Shown: positions 51,129-60,617 of the stretch, in pieces | Numbering within the stretch: position 1 is the stretch's first letter | How the letters are laid out: each line of letters opens with the position of its first letter | Assembly: GCF_030532325.1 (NCBI RefSeq) | Contig: NZ_JAUNLS010000001.1 | Span: 228,633 to 292,632 of the forward strand | Length of the DNA stretch: 64,000 nt | Source: Corynebacterium sp. | GTDB lineage: Bacteria; Actinomycetota; Actinomycetes; Mycobacteriales; Mycobacteriaceae | Reading direction: 5' to 3' | The notes under the pieces: model-generated | What the model was told of the DNA's origin: nothing | Seen by the model: the letters and a program-made list of their open reading frames with translations, nothing else | Database searches by the model: none | Translations under genes and position numbers: made by a program

Positions 51129-51172
51129 GTCTGTTCCTTCCTTGTGGTGTGTGCCTGGTGTGTGGAGTTGTT

Positions 51173-51490
51173 TTAGAGAGCCAGGCCGGCGCCGCCGACG
51201 TTGTCAAAAGCCTGCGAGTTCTCCGCCTCAACGTGGTCGAAGTTGCGGGCGTTATCGCGGATGTTCTCGCTGATGGCGGTCAGTGCCTCACGCAGCTGCT
51301 GTGCGGAGGTGTTGTAGCGCTGCATCAGGTTGTCAAAGGACACCTGTGCGCGGCCCGCCCAGCTGGCGCGAACGGAATCAACCACGCCCTGCAGGCGGGT
51401 GAGCTCACCCTGGACTTCATCATTAGTGGAGTCGACGCGGCCGGCGGTGGCCACCATGACGTCGGCTTCAGTACGGAACGTCTGAGTCAT
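51173..51490 (-). CDS. WXG100 protein EsxB/EsxU-like (ESX-4)
   Basis: A 105-residue WXG100 protein with WAG at about residues 45-47 between two helices (EVQGELTRLQGVVDSVRAS and VSFDNLMQRYNTSAQQLREAL). A C-terminal extension (FDHVEAENSQAFDNVGGAGLAL) is where the export signal normally sits. It corresponds to esxU (Rv3445c). ATG 51490 was taken (MTQTFRTEAD), with MI at 51496 an alternative. Its leader is about 85 nt and carries an ECF-type promoter and a small hairpin, so the esx pair can be transcribed separately from eccC. Confidence 0.92.
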   Translation of the reverse strand: MTQTFRTEADVMVATAGRVDSTNDEVQGELTRLQGVVDSVRASWAGRAQVSFDNLMQRYNTSAQQLREALTAISENIRDNARNFDHVEAENSQAFDNVGGAGLAL

Positions 51491-51549
51491 AATCACTTCC
51501 CTTTCTTGGGCATGACCTGTGTCATGAACTGTGTGTGTATTTCCCCCGA

Positions 51550-51568
51550 AAAAGCCTTCCGTGGCTTT
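51550..51568 (-). terminator. Small hairpin in the esx leader
   Basis: AAAGCC-TTCCGT-GGCTTT (51551-51568), on the minus strand followed by TTTTTC-like sequence. It lies between the ECF promoter and the esxB start, so it could terminate read-through from eccC or attenuate esx transcription. Confidence 0.45.
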
Positions 51569-51574
51569 CTCACT

Positions 51575-51609
51575 CTTATTGGACTGCGCTAGCGGGCAAT
51601 CGGTTCCCG
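51575..51609 (-). promoter_or_regulatory. ECF-type (SigM-like) promoter of the esx pair
   Basis: Minus-strand GGAACC (51602-51607) is 16 bp from AGTCC (51581-51585), the same spacing and motifs as 47898-47932. The flanks CTTATT and CGG are also shared. It lies between the Rv3446c-like stop (51629) and esxB, about 85 nt from the start codon. SigM-type sigma factors drive ESX-4 esx genes in M. tuberculosis. Confidence 0.7.
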
Positions 51610-51628
51610 CCCGCGCAAAGTTTTCTGA

Positions 51629-52735
51629 CTACTTCTTCACCAGGGACTCCGCCGCCATCCGGCAGGCAGCCTTATGCACCACGTTGGGCTGATGCTGGGT
51701 GTGGCAGCCTACGGACATCTGGTGGCCTTTATCCTCCCAGGTGATCCACGTGACCACCGAGCCGTCCCCGGGTTCCTCGGTGTAGCGCAGGCGGCCGGAC
51801 TCCTCGGTGACGTCCTTGAGCGCGGGATCCTCCTCCACCTGGGCCTTGATTTCCGTGAAGAGGGCCTCGATGGGCACGTTGTAGAGCGGATCCGCGGCCA
51901 GCAGGATGCGCAGCTGGGGGTCCTCGCCAGTGGCAGTGACCAACCCATCTTTCACCGCAGTCTGGAATCCCTGCGGCAACACCACGTTCATCCCCTCCAC
52001 GTCAATGCTCTTTTGCCCCGCCTTGGCCCCGTATGCCCCGGCCGCCCCCGAGTCCCCGGCAGGCGCGTCTGGCTGGGCCGCCGCGGAGTGCTGGGCGCTG
52101 GTCGCCGTCACAGTGCTCGCATTCATTTCTGCTTCGGCGGCATCCTTCTTGCCCACCGCCCACCAGGCCACCACCGCCACACCGAGCACCACAGCGGCGA
52201 TGAGCAGGTAGAAGGGGTCTATCCCGCCGGGCAGGCGCAGCTGTGGCAGGCCCGCCAACCCGGCGCGCCGCTTCTTGTCCTTCGGCGTCGAGCCTGCCCG
52301 GCGCCCGGCGCGGGTGCGCGGCTCCTCGGGTCTGTCCCCGGCCAGACCGTGCACCTCGGCGGCGGCACTGGCATCGGCACTGACGTCGGCGCCACCGTGG
52401 GCCTCCGGTTCTTCGGTGGATAGCACCTGCACGCCCACCGCGGCGAGCTGACGGCGCACGATGTCCACGGCCTCGTGGGAGACCTCGGTGCCGGAGGAAT
52501 CGGCGATGACCACCGCCTCAACCTCCGGCCAGTCCGGACCGCAGAGCTTCGCGCATTGATCGATGACATTGTTCAGCGCCCAGCCATCAACAATGCCCGT
52601 GCCCGGGAGGTCGTAGCGGTAGACCGTCTCGGGGCCTTCGAAGATGGTTGCGGCGTCGAGCACCGTGATGCTTAGTACTTCGTTTTCTGATCCGCTCTCA
52701 CCCAGGGTGATCCGCGCGGCGTGGGTCGTGGTCAT
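51629..52735 (-). CDS. Type VII secretion-associated protein (Rv3446c-like)
   Basis: A 368-residue bitopic protein. Residues 1-110 form a cytoplasmic domain (ITVLDAATIFEGPETVYRY), followed by a disordered acidic/basic linker. A membrane helix lies at about 182-200 (FYLLIAAVVLGVAVVAWWAV), and a periplasmic domain is at about 240-368 (VEGMNVVLPQGFQTA). The domain order and position between eccC and esxU match the T7SS-associated Rv3446c family of ESX-4. Function is not known. ATG 52735 overlaps the eccC stop by four bases, so it is translated from the eccC message. Confidence 0.88.
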   Translation of the reverse strand: MTTTHAARITLGESGSENEVLSITVLDAATIFEGPETVYRYDLPGTGIVDGWALNNVIDQCAKLCGPDWPEVEAVVIADSSGTEVSHEAVDIVRRQLAAVGVQVLSTEEPEAHGGADVSADASAAAEVHGLAGDRPEEPRTRAGRRAGSTPKDKKRRAGLAGLPQLRLPGGIDPFYLLIAAVVLGVAVVAWWAVGKKDAAEAEMNASTVTATSAQHSAAAQPDAPAGDSGAAGAYGAKAGQKSIDVEGMNVVLPQGFQTAVKDGLVTATGEDPQLRILLAADPLYNVPIEALFTEIKAQVEEDPALKDVTEESGRLRYTEEPGDGSVVTWITWEDKGHQMSVGCHTQHQPNVVHKAACRMAAESLVKK

Positions 52736-55700
52736 GAGTCTTCTCCTTCAGTGGTTTCTGTCGTGGATTCTGTTTTGGGGCACAGCACCTGCGCCAGCCC
52801 GTGGTTGCGCCCGCGCACCACCCACTGGCCGCGCCCGGGCGGCAGCGCGGTGGGCTTGATGCCAAAGATGGGGCCCTCGTCCCGCTCGGCGTCGAGAAGC
52901 AACACGGCAGGCTGCAGGTCACGCACCGCGGAGAGGAACTGGCCAAACATCGCGCGCCCGATTCCGCCGGCCTTGCGCGCCAGCAGCAGATGCAGCCCCA
53001 CGTCGCGCGCGTGCGGGAGGATCTCCAGCAGCGGGGCCAGCGCGATATCGGAGACCAAGTCCAGGTCATCGATGGCCAGATAAATATCGGGCCCCTCCCA
53101 CCAGCTGCGCGTGGCCAGCTGCGCCGGGGTGACCTCCGGGCCGGGCAGGCGCTGCTCCAGCGTGCGGACGGTATCGAGGATGGCGCTGGTGGCCGCGCTT
53201 GCCGACGCCGCATACACCGCCACCATCTCCTCCGGCAGCGTCCCCAGGTGTGCGCGCCGCTCGTCGATGACCACCAGACGCGCCTCCTCCCGCGGCAGGC
53301 GAGTGATCTCCGCCATGAGCACTGCCAGGAAGGTGGACTTGCCGGAGCCCTGTGAGCCCACGCACACCGCGTGCTGGTGAGCCTCGTGCTGCCAGACCAT
53401 GACGTCGAGGTCCGGCCCGCCGATTCCCCACGCGATCTCCCCCGCGGGCCGCGGCAGGGTTGCACCACCTGCGGCCTGCGGCAACTCCCGCAGCACGGCG
53501 GGCAGCATCTTGAGCCGGGGCGCGGGCTCCGCGCCCTCGTGCAGGCGGCAGATGTGGGCCAGATCCTGCGGCGACGTCGACGCCCACAGCAGGTTCTCCC
53601 CCGCCAGGTTCAGGCCCCGGCCGGGCTTGGCGGGAAGCTTCTGCTGCGCTTTGCGGTCAATGAGGGAATCCATCGCCTCGCCCAGGCGCAGCTCCACGCG
53701 GGCCGAGATGAGGTCGCGGATGGACGGGCGCATGCTCGTCCACCGCGAGGTGGCAATGATGACGTGGATGCGGGCCGAGGCGCCATCGGCCACCAGGTGG
53801 GTAATCGGCTCGGCCAGATCCTCGTAGTCCGCGCCCGAGGTGCCGATGTGGTGCCAGCCGTCAATCACCAGGAAGGTATGCGGCGGCGCCGGGCGCCGCA
53901 CGAAGCCCGCTACTTCGTCGACGATGCGGCGGATTTTCTCCGGCTCCTCGCGTCCGGCCACCGCCGCCACGTGTGGCAGGCGCCCCAACAGCCCCAGCGT
54001 GCCGCCTCCTAGGTCAATGACGTAGAAGCGGACCTGCTGCGGCTCGTGGCAGGCCGACATGCTGGCCACCACGCTGCGCAGCGCCATCGACTTGCCCGAC
54101 TGCGGCCCGCCGCAGATGGCCAGGTGCCCGCCATCGGTAGAAAAGTCCACGGAGAAGGGGTCCTGGCGCTGCTGGTAGGGCCTATCGATGAGCCCCACCG
54201 CCGCGCACAGCGCCGGGGAGTCCGGTTCACAGACCGCGGATAGCTCCACCACGTCCGGCAGCGGTGGCAACCAGATGCGGCGCGCCTCCTGCCCGCGCCG
54301 GGCAGCCTCCCGCGCGGCGGCGGCAACCACGGCGGCAAGCAGCGTCGTGGACTCATCGATCACCGTGGTGTACTGCGCCTCCTGCTCCTCCCGGCCCCAG
54401 CCGGAGAAAAGCTGCACCCGCGGCGCCTGGGACACGGCGTCTGGCTGAAGGGGAATGCGGCGGCGCAGCGGGCCGGAGACGTACGCTGCCTGGAAGCGCA
54501 CAGGCGCATCGGCATCCGTCTTGAGGTAGCCCGCGCCCGGCTGCGCCGGCAGGTGATAGGCATCGGTCACCCCAAGCACCTGGCGGGACTCCGCGGCAGA
54601 AAAGGTCTTAAGGCCAATGCGGTAGGACAGGTGCGAATCCAGGCCGCGCAGCCTGCCCTCCTCCAGGCGCTGCGAGGCCAGAAGCAGGTGCACGTGTAGC
54701 GAACGCCCCAGGCGCCCCACCGCCACGAAGAGCTCCGCAAAGTCCGGGTGCTGGCCCAAAAGCTCTGAGAACTCATCCACCACGATGACCAGTGCCGGCA
54801 GCGGGCCGTGCGCGGCCACCGCGTCCGCGGAGGCGTTGAACTGGTCCACGTTGGCAAAGTTGCCGGCCGCGCGCAGCAACTCCTGGCGGCGGTTCATCTC
54901 TCCGGAAATCGCGTCATACATGCGCTCCACCAGGGTGGACTCCTCCTCCAGGTTGGTGATGACCGCCGAAGTATGCGGCAGGTCATCGCAGCCTAGGAAG
55001 GTAGCGCCGCCCTTGAAATCCACCAGCACCATGTTGAGCTCGTCCGGGCTGTGCGTGGCCGCCAGGGCCACCACCAGTGTGCGAAGAAGCTCGGACTTTC
55101 CCGATCCCGTAGCACCGATGCACAGCCCGTGCGGCCCCATGCCGCCCTGCGCGGACTCCTTAAGATCCAACAGCAGCGGCTGCCCGGACTCGTCCACTCC
55201 GATGGGCACCCGCAGGCGATCCGCCGGGCTGCGCCCCTGCCACATCCCGGCCGCGATGAGCTCATCCACATCGCCGTAGCCCACCAGATCGATAAGGTCT
55301 CCGCCGCGCCCGCGCCGGGGCGCATTCCCGCCCTCACCGCGCTCGGGGCGCCGGAAGGGAGCCAGACTGCGGGCGCGTAGCACGGCATCGGCGTAGTCCA
55401 CCACATCGCAGGCCCCGATCTCCTCCTCCCCGGCGGCGGTGACCACGCGCAGTTGCTCGTCGGCGTGCAGGTAGATGCCCTCGTCCTCGGCCTGGCGGCC
55501 CAGCTGCGAATAGGGGCTCACGCCCACGGCGATGATGGTGGTGATAGTGGGGTCGTCGACAAGCGCGGCGCTCTCCGCCGGCAGGCCGGGGCCCTCGGCC
55601 ACCACGGCGATGCGGTAGCGCGCGGTGGCGGGGTCACGGGCGTGGGGCAGCCACTTGAGCCATTGCCACTCCTGCTGCGCGCGGCCGTCGGTGGCGCCGT

Positions 55701-56454
55701 GGTGGAACTCGATGCCCACCGTCTCCGGCCCGTGCAGCACCGCCAGGTGCAGCACCATCGCCCGGGCCACACCCCAGGCATCCTCGCCGGCCAGGCCCAG
55801 CACGCGGAAGGCTTGCAGCTGGATCACCACCGGCATGTCCTGCACGCTGCCCACCGCCCGCACGGTGTGGCGCACGCTCACCGCGCACACTGGGTCAAGG
55901 TCCTCTGCCGCGCCGGAATCCGGGACGTTGACGGGAGTGCACAGCGAGACCGGCCCGGTGCCCACTCGCACCTCGAGGGCATCAGCAGCATCGCCGGGGC
56001 GCTCCCACAGGCGGTGGGTGCCCACCAGCGCGGCGAGCTCCCGCGGCGCGGGATTGCGGTGCTCCTCGTGGGCGCGTTGCTTGTCCGCATTGCTCAGCGC
56101 GGTTGCTCGCAGGGCGGCGAGGTGGCGCAGGTAGGTCCGCCGCGTCTCATCCGGGTCCTCCCCACCCGAGGCGGGGTTGAACATCATGAACACGCTGGCC
56201 AGCATCATGAGCGGAAACATCAGGCTCATGGGGCTGACCCGGCGCGCATCCCCGGCGCCGAGGACCATGAGCGCTACCATGCCCAGCATCGCCGCCACCA
56301 TGAAGATGGGCATGAGCAGGCGAATCAGCGGTACCGGCTGCGGGCGCACGGCCTCCGGGACGGCCTCGGCCTCGATGCTGCCCTGCGGTAGCGCCGGCGC
56401 GGGTTCGCGGTGCGGCGTGAACTGTGAATCGATGATGCGCGTATGCGAAAGCAC
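52732..56454 (-). CDS. eccC: Type VII secretion ATPase EccC (ESX-4)
   Basis: A 1240-residue FtsK/SpoIIIE-type motor, the single-chain form (EccCa and EccCb fused). Two membrane helices at about 43-94. Three ATPase modules: Walker A1 GATGSGKS at about 447-454 with Walker B LVIVVDEF at 555-562; Walker A2 GGPQSGKS at 782-789; and Walker A3 GSQGSGKS at 1033-1040. Module 1 is the catalytic one; the third is thought to bind the Esx export signal. Start GTG 56454 has AAGGA upstream. It is the first gene of the eccC-Rv3446c-like unit and runs divergently from eccD through a 168-bp region. Confidence 0.96.
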   Translation of the reverse strand: MLSHTRIIDSQFTPHREPAPALPQGSIEAEAVPEAVRPQPVPLIRLLMPIFMVAAMLGMVALMVLGAGDARRVSPMSLMFPLMMLASVFMMFNPASGGEDPDETRRTYLRHLAALRATALSNADKQRAHEEHRNPAPRELAALVGTHRLWERPGDAADALEVRVGTGPVSLCTPVNVPDSGAAEDLDPVCAVSVRHTVRAVGSVQDMPVVIQLQAFRVLGLAGEDAWGVARAMVLHLAVLHGPETVGIEFHHGATDGRAQQEWQWLKWLPHARDPATARYRIAVVAEGPGLPAESAALVDDPTITTIIAVGVSPYSQLGRQAEDEGIYLHADEQLRVVTAAGEEEIGACDVVDYADAVLRARSLAPFRRPERGEGGNAPRRGRGGDLIDLVGYGDVDELIAAGMWQGRSPADRLRVPIGVDESGQPLLLDLKESAQGGMGPHGLCIGATGSGKSELLRTLVVALAATHSPDELNMVLVDFKGGATFLGCDDLPHTSAVITNLEEESTLVERMYDAISGEMNRRQELLRAAGNFANVDQFNASADAVAAHGPLPALVIVVDEFSELLGQHPDFAELFVAVGRLGRSLHVHLLLASQRLEEGRLRGLDSHLSYRIGLKTFSAAESRQVLGVTDAYHLPAQPGAGYLKTDADAPVRFQAAYVSGPLRRRIPLQPDAVSQAPRVQLFSGWGREEQEAQYTTVIDESTTLLAAVVAAAAREAARRGQEARRIWLPPLPDVVELSAVCEPDSPALCAAVGLIDRPYQQRQDPFSVDFSTDGGHLAICGGPQSGKSMALRSVVASMSACHEPQQVRFYVIDLGGGTLGLLGRLPHVAAVAGREEPEKIRRIVDEVAGFVRRPAPPHTFLVIDGWHHIGTSGADYEDLAEPITHLVADGASARIHVIIATSRWTSMRPSIRDLISARVELRLGEAMDSLIDRKAQQKLPAKPGRGLNLAGENLLWASTSPQDLAHICRLHEGAEPAPRLKMLPAVLRELPQAAGGATLPRPAGEIAWGIGGPDLDVMVWQHEAHQHAVCVGSQGSGKSTFLAVLMAEITRLPREEARLVVIDERRAHLGTLPEEMVAVYAASASAATSAILDTVRTLEQRLPGPEVTPAQLATRSWWEGPDIYLAIDDLDLVSDIALAPLLEILPHARDVGLHLLLARKAGGIGRAMFGQFLSAVRDLQPAVLLLDAERDEGPIFGIKPTALPPGRGQWVVRGRNHGLAQVLCPKTESTTETTEGEDS

Positions 56455-56482
56455 GCTGAATCCTTCCCCCGAATTTTTGCTT

Positions 56483-56512
56483 CGCCTTCTTGTGCGTCGC
56501 CTTCTTGTGCGT
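56483..56512. repeat. 15-bp tandem repeat between eccC and eccD
   Basis: CGCCTTCTTGTGCGT occurs twice head to tail, with a partial third copy (CGC). It lies in the divergent promoter region, 29 bp from the eccC start, where the sigma factor or a regulator could bind. Confidence 0.7.
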
Positions 56513-56622
56513 CGCTGTCACACCGAACCCCCGTTGCGGTGGACATCACGCCACCAGTAAGCCACAATGTGTGGCATCGGGCAAGGGGAGCCCATAAAAA
56601 TTTTCACTCGGGGGAGGATTCC

Positions 56623-58023
56623 ATGAGCGCTACGCTCGCGCATTCTGTTCGCGTCACCGTCCGCATTCGCGCCCACGATATCCGCAAGGAGGCGGATGTC
56701 TCGCTGCCGCTTTCTTCCAGCCTGGGGGAGGTGCTGGAGGAGCTTTTCTTGCTTGTCGACGTCCCCTCCTCCCCCATCCCCTGGCGCGCCACCACCGCCG
56801 CAGGCAAGACGATCCCGCTGACCGTCCCGCTGGAGCGCACCCCAGTGGCCGAGGGCTCCGTGCTACTCCTGGCACCCAAGGAGAAGCCACCGGCCCCGGT
56901 GATTCGCGACGCCGCCGAGGCACTCGCCGAGGATTCCCTCGTCTCCAGTGCCACCAGCCTGCGGGGCCTAGCCATGCTCTGGGGATGCGCGGGCGTGCTG
57001 GCCGCCACCGCGTTGCTTGCGGCCGCGCTGCCGCTGGCGCTGGCGCTACCCATGAGCACTGTCATCGCCCTGGGCCTGGCGGTGTGGACTCGGCATCCCA
57101 GCGCGCTCGTGCTGGTTTACGTGGGCGCGGCAGCCAGCGGCTGGTGCATCGTCGGGCCCCGCGGCACCGAGGCAGCGCTGGGCATCGCCGCCGCCTGCCT
57201 GGGCGTGGTGGGCATGAGCCTGCTCAGCCACGCGCTGCGCCTGGGCTCGCTGCGCGGGGTTGCCGCGGCACTGAGCTGGTGCGTCTTACTGCTCTGCGCG
57301 GCGAGTGGCTACGCTCTCAACACGCTTGGCCCTGCCGGGGCCCGCGCGCCGCTGACTGCCGGCGCCGCGGCGCTGCTGGCCTGTACTGTCATCTTGCTGG
57401 CCTGCGCGCCGGCGCTGTCCACCCGCGCGGCCGGGATTCGCGTCCCGCGCCTGCCCACCGCGGGCCAGGACCTCGCGGTTTCCGATGAGCCGGACGCCCA
57501 ACCGGAAAGCTCCACCCGCTGTGCCTCCCGCTCCGCGGCGTGCTACGAGGGTATCGCCCTGGGCATTGCCTGCGCGGCCGTGCCCGCGCTGTGTTTTCTC
57601 GGCGTCGGCAGCATTCTGGTGGAGGGCTTCTCCGGAGCCGGCTTTGTGCAAGCCCTGTGCCTATGCGTCGCTGGCGCGGTGGTCATCCACTCGGTGCGGC
57701 ATGCGCGCCACCGCGCCGCGTGGGCGCTCGGCGCCGTGGCGGTCACCGCGGCCTGCGCCGTAGCCGGCATCGCGGCGCAGACCTGGCGGCAGCTGGCCGC
57801 AGCCGGCCACTCGCCGGGGCTGAGCGCGTGGATCCTCACGGCGGTAGCAGTAGCGGTCATCGCCGGCATGCTGGCGGGCGCGCTCTGGGCGCCGCGGCTG
57901 GGCAGCGTGGAGCCCACGGTCATCGTGTGGTGGGAGCGCGCCGAGTCGCTGGCCATCGCCGCCAGCCTCCCACTAGCCGCGCACATCGTGGGTGTGTTCA
58001 TGATGATCCGGGGCCTCGGCTAA
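56623..58023 (+). CDS. eccD: Type VII secretion membrane protein EccD (ESX-4)
   Basis: A 466-residue protein with a ubiquitin-like cytoplasmic domain at about 1-105 (VRVTVRIRAHDIRKEADVSLP) and about eleven membrane helices from 120 to the end. This is the channel-forming core of type VII secretion. ATG 56623 follows GGGGGAGGATTCC, a strong ribosome site. Its stop overlaps the start of mycP by one base (TAATG). Residues 280-310 form a polar cytoplasmic or periplasmic loop. Confidence 0.93.
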   Translation: MSATLAHSVRVTVRIRAHDIRKEADVSLPLSSSLGEVLEELFLLVDVPSSPIPWRATTAAGKTIPLTVPLERTPVAEGSVLLLAPKEKPPAPVIRDAAEALAEDSLVSSATSLRGLAMLWGCAGVLAATALLAAALPLALALPMSTVIALGLAVWTRHPSALVLVYVGAAASGWCIVGPRGTEAALGIAAACLGVVGMSLLSHALRLGSLRGVAAALSWCVLLLCAASGYALNTLGPAGARAPLTAGAAALLACTVILLACAPALSTRAAGIRVPRLPTAGQDLAVSDEPDAQPESSTRCASRSAACYEGIALGIACAAVPALCFLGVGSILVEGFSGAGFVQALCLCVAGAVVIHSVRHARHRAAWALGAVAVTAACAVAGIAAQTWRQLAAAGHSPGLSAWILTAVAVAVIAGMLAGALWAPRLGSVEPTVIVWWERAESLAIAASLPLAAHIVGVFMMIRGLG

Positions 58024-59264
58024 TGGCTGCGCCAAGGCACCACCGCGGCGGGCGCGCCGTCCTAGCGGCAGTGTTGTGCGCGGTGCTGACGCCGCTGGCT
58101 CCGCTCGCGACACTCACTCCGCTGGCCCCCGCGCCCGCGGCCGCCGCCCGCGAGCCCGATATCGCCTGCGCCCGCACGCAAACCAGCGCCCAGGGGCCAG
58201 TGCCCAGCGCGCAGCAGGCCGCCTACCGTGCGCGCCTTCACTCCTTTGCCACCGGCCGCGGGGTGCGCGTCGCGGTCATCGATACCGGAGTCTCCCCGCA
58301 CCCGCAGCTGGCTCACCTCAGCCCCGGCGCGGACTTCGTCACCGCTGAGGAGCCCGATCCGCTCCGGGACTGCGACGTGCACGGCACCGTGGTGGCCGGG
58401 GTGATCGCTGGGCGCGAGAGCGGGGTGGCGCCCGATGCAGAGATCTACTCCATCCGCCAGACCAGCGCGCACTACCGCTACCGCAGCGAGGAGGAAGACT
58501 CCGGCGCGGGAACCCTGGCCACCCTGGCTGCCGCGATTGACGACGCCGTCCACAACCACGCCAAGGTCATCAACATCTCCGTGGTCTCCTGCGTACCGCC
58601 TGCCGCCGCCTCCCGCGTGGACACCGCCGGGCTGGACGCCGCCTTGCGCCGCGCCGAGGAGGCCGGGGCCGTTATTGTCGCCGCCACCGGTAACGCGGCG
58701 GCCGGCGGCTGCGCCAAAGAGGACGTGGTCTTTCCCGCCAACGCGGAGACCGTCCTGGCCGTCGGCGCGCTGGCCACTCCGCATGACCTTGCCGAATACT
58801 CCATCCCCGCCGCGCACACCGGGCTGGCCGCGGAGGGCCACGTGCCGCTGGCTCTCGATCCCGCCGGCGGCTGGGCCACCGGCAAGTTCGCCCCGAATTC
58901 CAGCAGCGGCGCGCAGGGCGCAAGCGCCAGTGCAGAGCCTCTGGCCTTTCACGGGACCTCCTTTGCCGCGCCGGTGGTCAGCGGCACCGTGGCCTTGCTG
59001 GCGCAGCGCTACCCCGAGGATTCCCCCGCCCAGCTGCGCGCCCGCATTCTTGGCTCTGCCGAGCCCAGCCACGGTGTGGTCGACCCGCTTAACGCACTCA
59101 CCTTCGTGCCCAGCAATTCACCTGTTCCCACCAACGAGCTGGAGGTCCTCCCGAGCGCACAGCACTCCAGCCCGGCGGTGGCAAGGCTGGGCTCGCTAGC
59201 CCTCGTGCTGGCCGCATCGTTGGTTGTGGCTGCTCTGCGGGCCGGTCAGCGGCGCGCAGGCTAG
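58023..59264 (+). CDS. mycP: Mycosin protease MycP (ESX-4)
   Basis: A 413-residue subtilisin-like serine protease with a signal peptide in about 1-42, catalytic triad Asp87 (VAVIDTGV), His120 (HGTVVAG) and Ser313 (HGTSFAAP), oxyanion Asn224 (ATGN), and a C-terminal membrane anchor at about 388-408. MycP stabilises the ESX membrane complex and may process substrates. It converges on eccB with a four-base overlap of stops. Cys at 49, 117, 190 and 230 may form disulfides as in other mycosins. Confidence 0.95.
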   Translation: MAAPRHHRGGRAVLAAVLCAVLTPLAPLATLTPLAPAPAAAAREPDIACARTQTSAQGPVPSAQQAAYRARLHSFATGRGVRVAVIDTGVSPHPQLAHLSPGADFVTAEEPDPLRDCDVHGTVVAGVIAGRESGVAPDAEIYSIRQTSAHYRYRSEEEDSGAGTLATLAAAIDDAVHNHAKVINISVVSCVPPAAASRVDTAGLDAALRRAEEAGAVIVAATGNAAAGGCAKEDVVFPANAETVLAVGALATPHDLAEYSIPAAHTGLAAEGHVPLALDPAGGWATGKFAPNSSSGAQGASASAEPLAFHGTSFAAPVVSGTVALLAQRYPEDSPAQLRARILGSAEPSHGVVDPLNALTFVPSNSPVPTNELEVLPSAQHSSPAVARLGSLALVLAASLVVAALRAGQRRAG

Positions 59265-60556
59265 CTTGCGTGGGCGGCGCGCAGGGCGGCCTCGCGGCTC
59301 AGCTCTGAGCCCTCCGGCAACAGGCGCAGAATCTCCCAGGGCACCTGCGCCGGGTTCTCCACGCCCAGCGCCTTAAGCCCGGCGGCCTGCGGCACGCTGT
59401 GGCGAATGCCGGTGGCGGAAACCACGTGGTAGCCGTGCCCACTATCCACGGCCACTCCGCCAGCACTAAGCCCCGCAAAGCGCTGTGCCACCGAGTCACC
59501 GGCCAGCTCCACGGTGGAGCCCACCGGGGCCAGTAGCGCTGCGCCCGCGCCGGACTCCGGGCGCGCAACCGCGCACAGCCACCCGGCCTCGGGCCCGAGG
59601 AAATCCAGTGCGTGGGGTGGGAGGTGGAAGGGAGAGGGGGCGTCGCCAAGCAGGGCGATTTCTTGTGACTCCGCCGAGAGGCGCTGGGCACCCAGGCCCA
59701 CGAGGATCTCCGCCTGGGTGGCGGTCACCGGGCTCACCCCAGACTCCGTGCGCGCCCACAGGCCCTCCCCGCTGTCGAGGATCTGCGGGGGTTGCTCGGG
59801 AAAGCGCAGCGGCTCGAGCTCGGTGAAGGCGTTGAGCAGCTGCGGGGGAATGTGCCACACGTGCACCTGCGGGTTAATCCCCAGCGCGCGGCGCACCACC
59901 CTGCCCTGGGTGCTCGTGGGATCCGGCAGCGCCACCCGGCCCTCCTGCGTGAGCAGCCAGTCGGTGCCCTCCACCTCGGCCACAGCACCCCGGCTGTCCC
60001 CGACGTTGCTGGCCTGCGCGTTGGCCACCACGGTGACAATCCCCTCCGGGCGAGCCGCGGTCATGCTGGTCGGCGAGCTCTCCCCGGCACCCGCCGGCTC
60101 CTCGAAGCACGCCGCCCACCCGGTCGCACCGGGGCTGGTGCTGGCCAGGAGATTGGGCGCGTCATCAATGCCCAGCGGGGTCCCCAGATGCACCTGGCTT
60201 AAGAAGCTCTCCCCCGCTGCGGCGGGCTCCACGGCTTCGCCCGCGATGAGCCGCGCGGAGGCAACGTTGGCCACCGGGTGGTACTGCTCATTGACCTGCA
60301 CCAAGAGCTGCCCCTCTGGGCTGCGCACCAACGCCGCGTCCCCCGGCTGCGGATCCGGCTGCAACCACGCCACCAGGCCGGAGCCGATGGAAAGAAAAGC
60401 CACCGCGATGACCCCAAAGATGAGCGCGCGGCGGCGGGTGGCCAGCGGATCGTGGATCATGCGGATATCGCCAAAGACCAGGCCGTGCTCAACCCTGCGG
60501 ACCAGAAACTTGTGACCCGAGACCTGGGCCTTGGTGGTGGGCAACGCGCGTGCCAT
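59261..60556 (-). CDS. eccB: Type VII secretion protein EccB (ESX-4)
   Basis: A 431-residue single-pass protein. The cytoplasmic N-terminus ALPTTKAQVSGHKFLVRRVEHGLV is the family signature. A membrane helix lies at about 43-65, followed by a large periplasmic repeat domain with a Cys pair (about 152 and 312). It completes the core complex with EccC, EccD and MycP. EccE is absent, as is normal for ESX-4. The ATG follows GGGGAGGATTC, matching the ribosome site of eccD almost exactly. Confidence 0.93.
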   Translation of the reverse strand: MARALPTTKAQVSGHKFLVRRVEHGLVFGDIRMIHDPLATRRRALIFGVIAVAFLSIGSGLVAWLQPDPQPGDAALVRSPEGQLLVQVNEQYHPVANVASARLIAGEAVEPAAAGESFLSQVHLGTPLGIDDAPNLLASTSPGATGWAACFEEPAGAGESSPTSMTAARPEGIVTVVANAQASNVGDSRGAVAEVEGTDWLLTQEGRVALPDPTSTQGRVVRRALGINPQVHVWHIPPQLLNAFTELEPLRFPEQPPQILDSGEGLWARTESGVSPVTATQAEILVGLGAQRLSAESQEIALLGDAPSPFHLPPHALDFLGPEAGWLCAVARPESGAGAALLAPVGSTVELAGDSVAQRFAGLSAGGVAVDSGHGYHVVSATGIRHSVPQAAGLKALGVENPAQVPWEILRLLPEGSELSREAALRAAHAS

Positions 60557-60617
60557 GAATCCTCCCCGACTAACCTGCCCCCGCCACCCCTAGCGGAGAA
60601 ACATCGTTGGGCCAAGA

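Noticed and set aside
56483-56512. Two 15-bp repeats considered as a CRISPR or satellite
   Set aside because: Only two copies with no spacers. No CRISPR array or cas gene was seen anywhere in the window.
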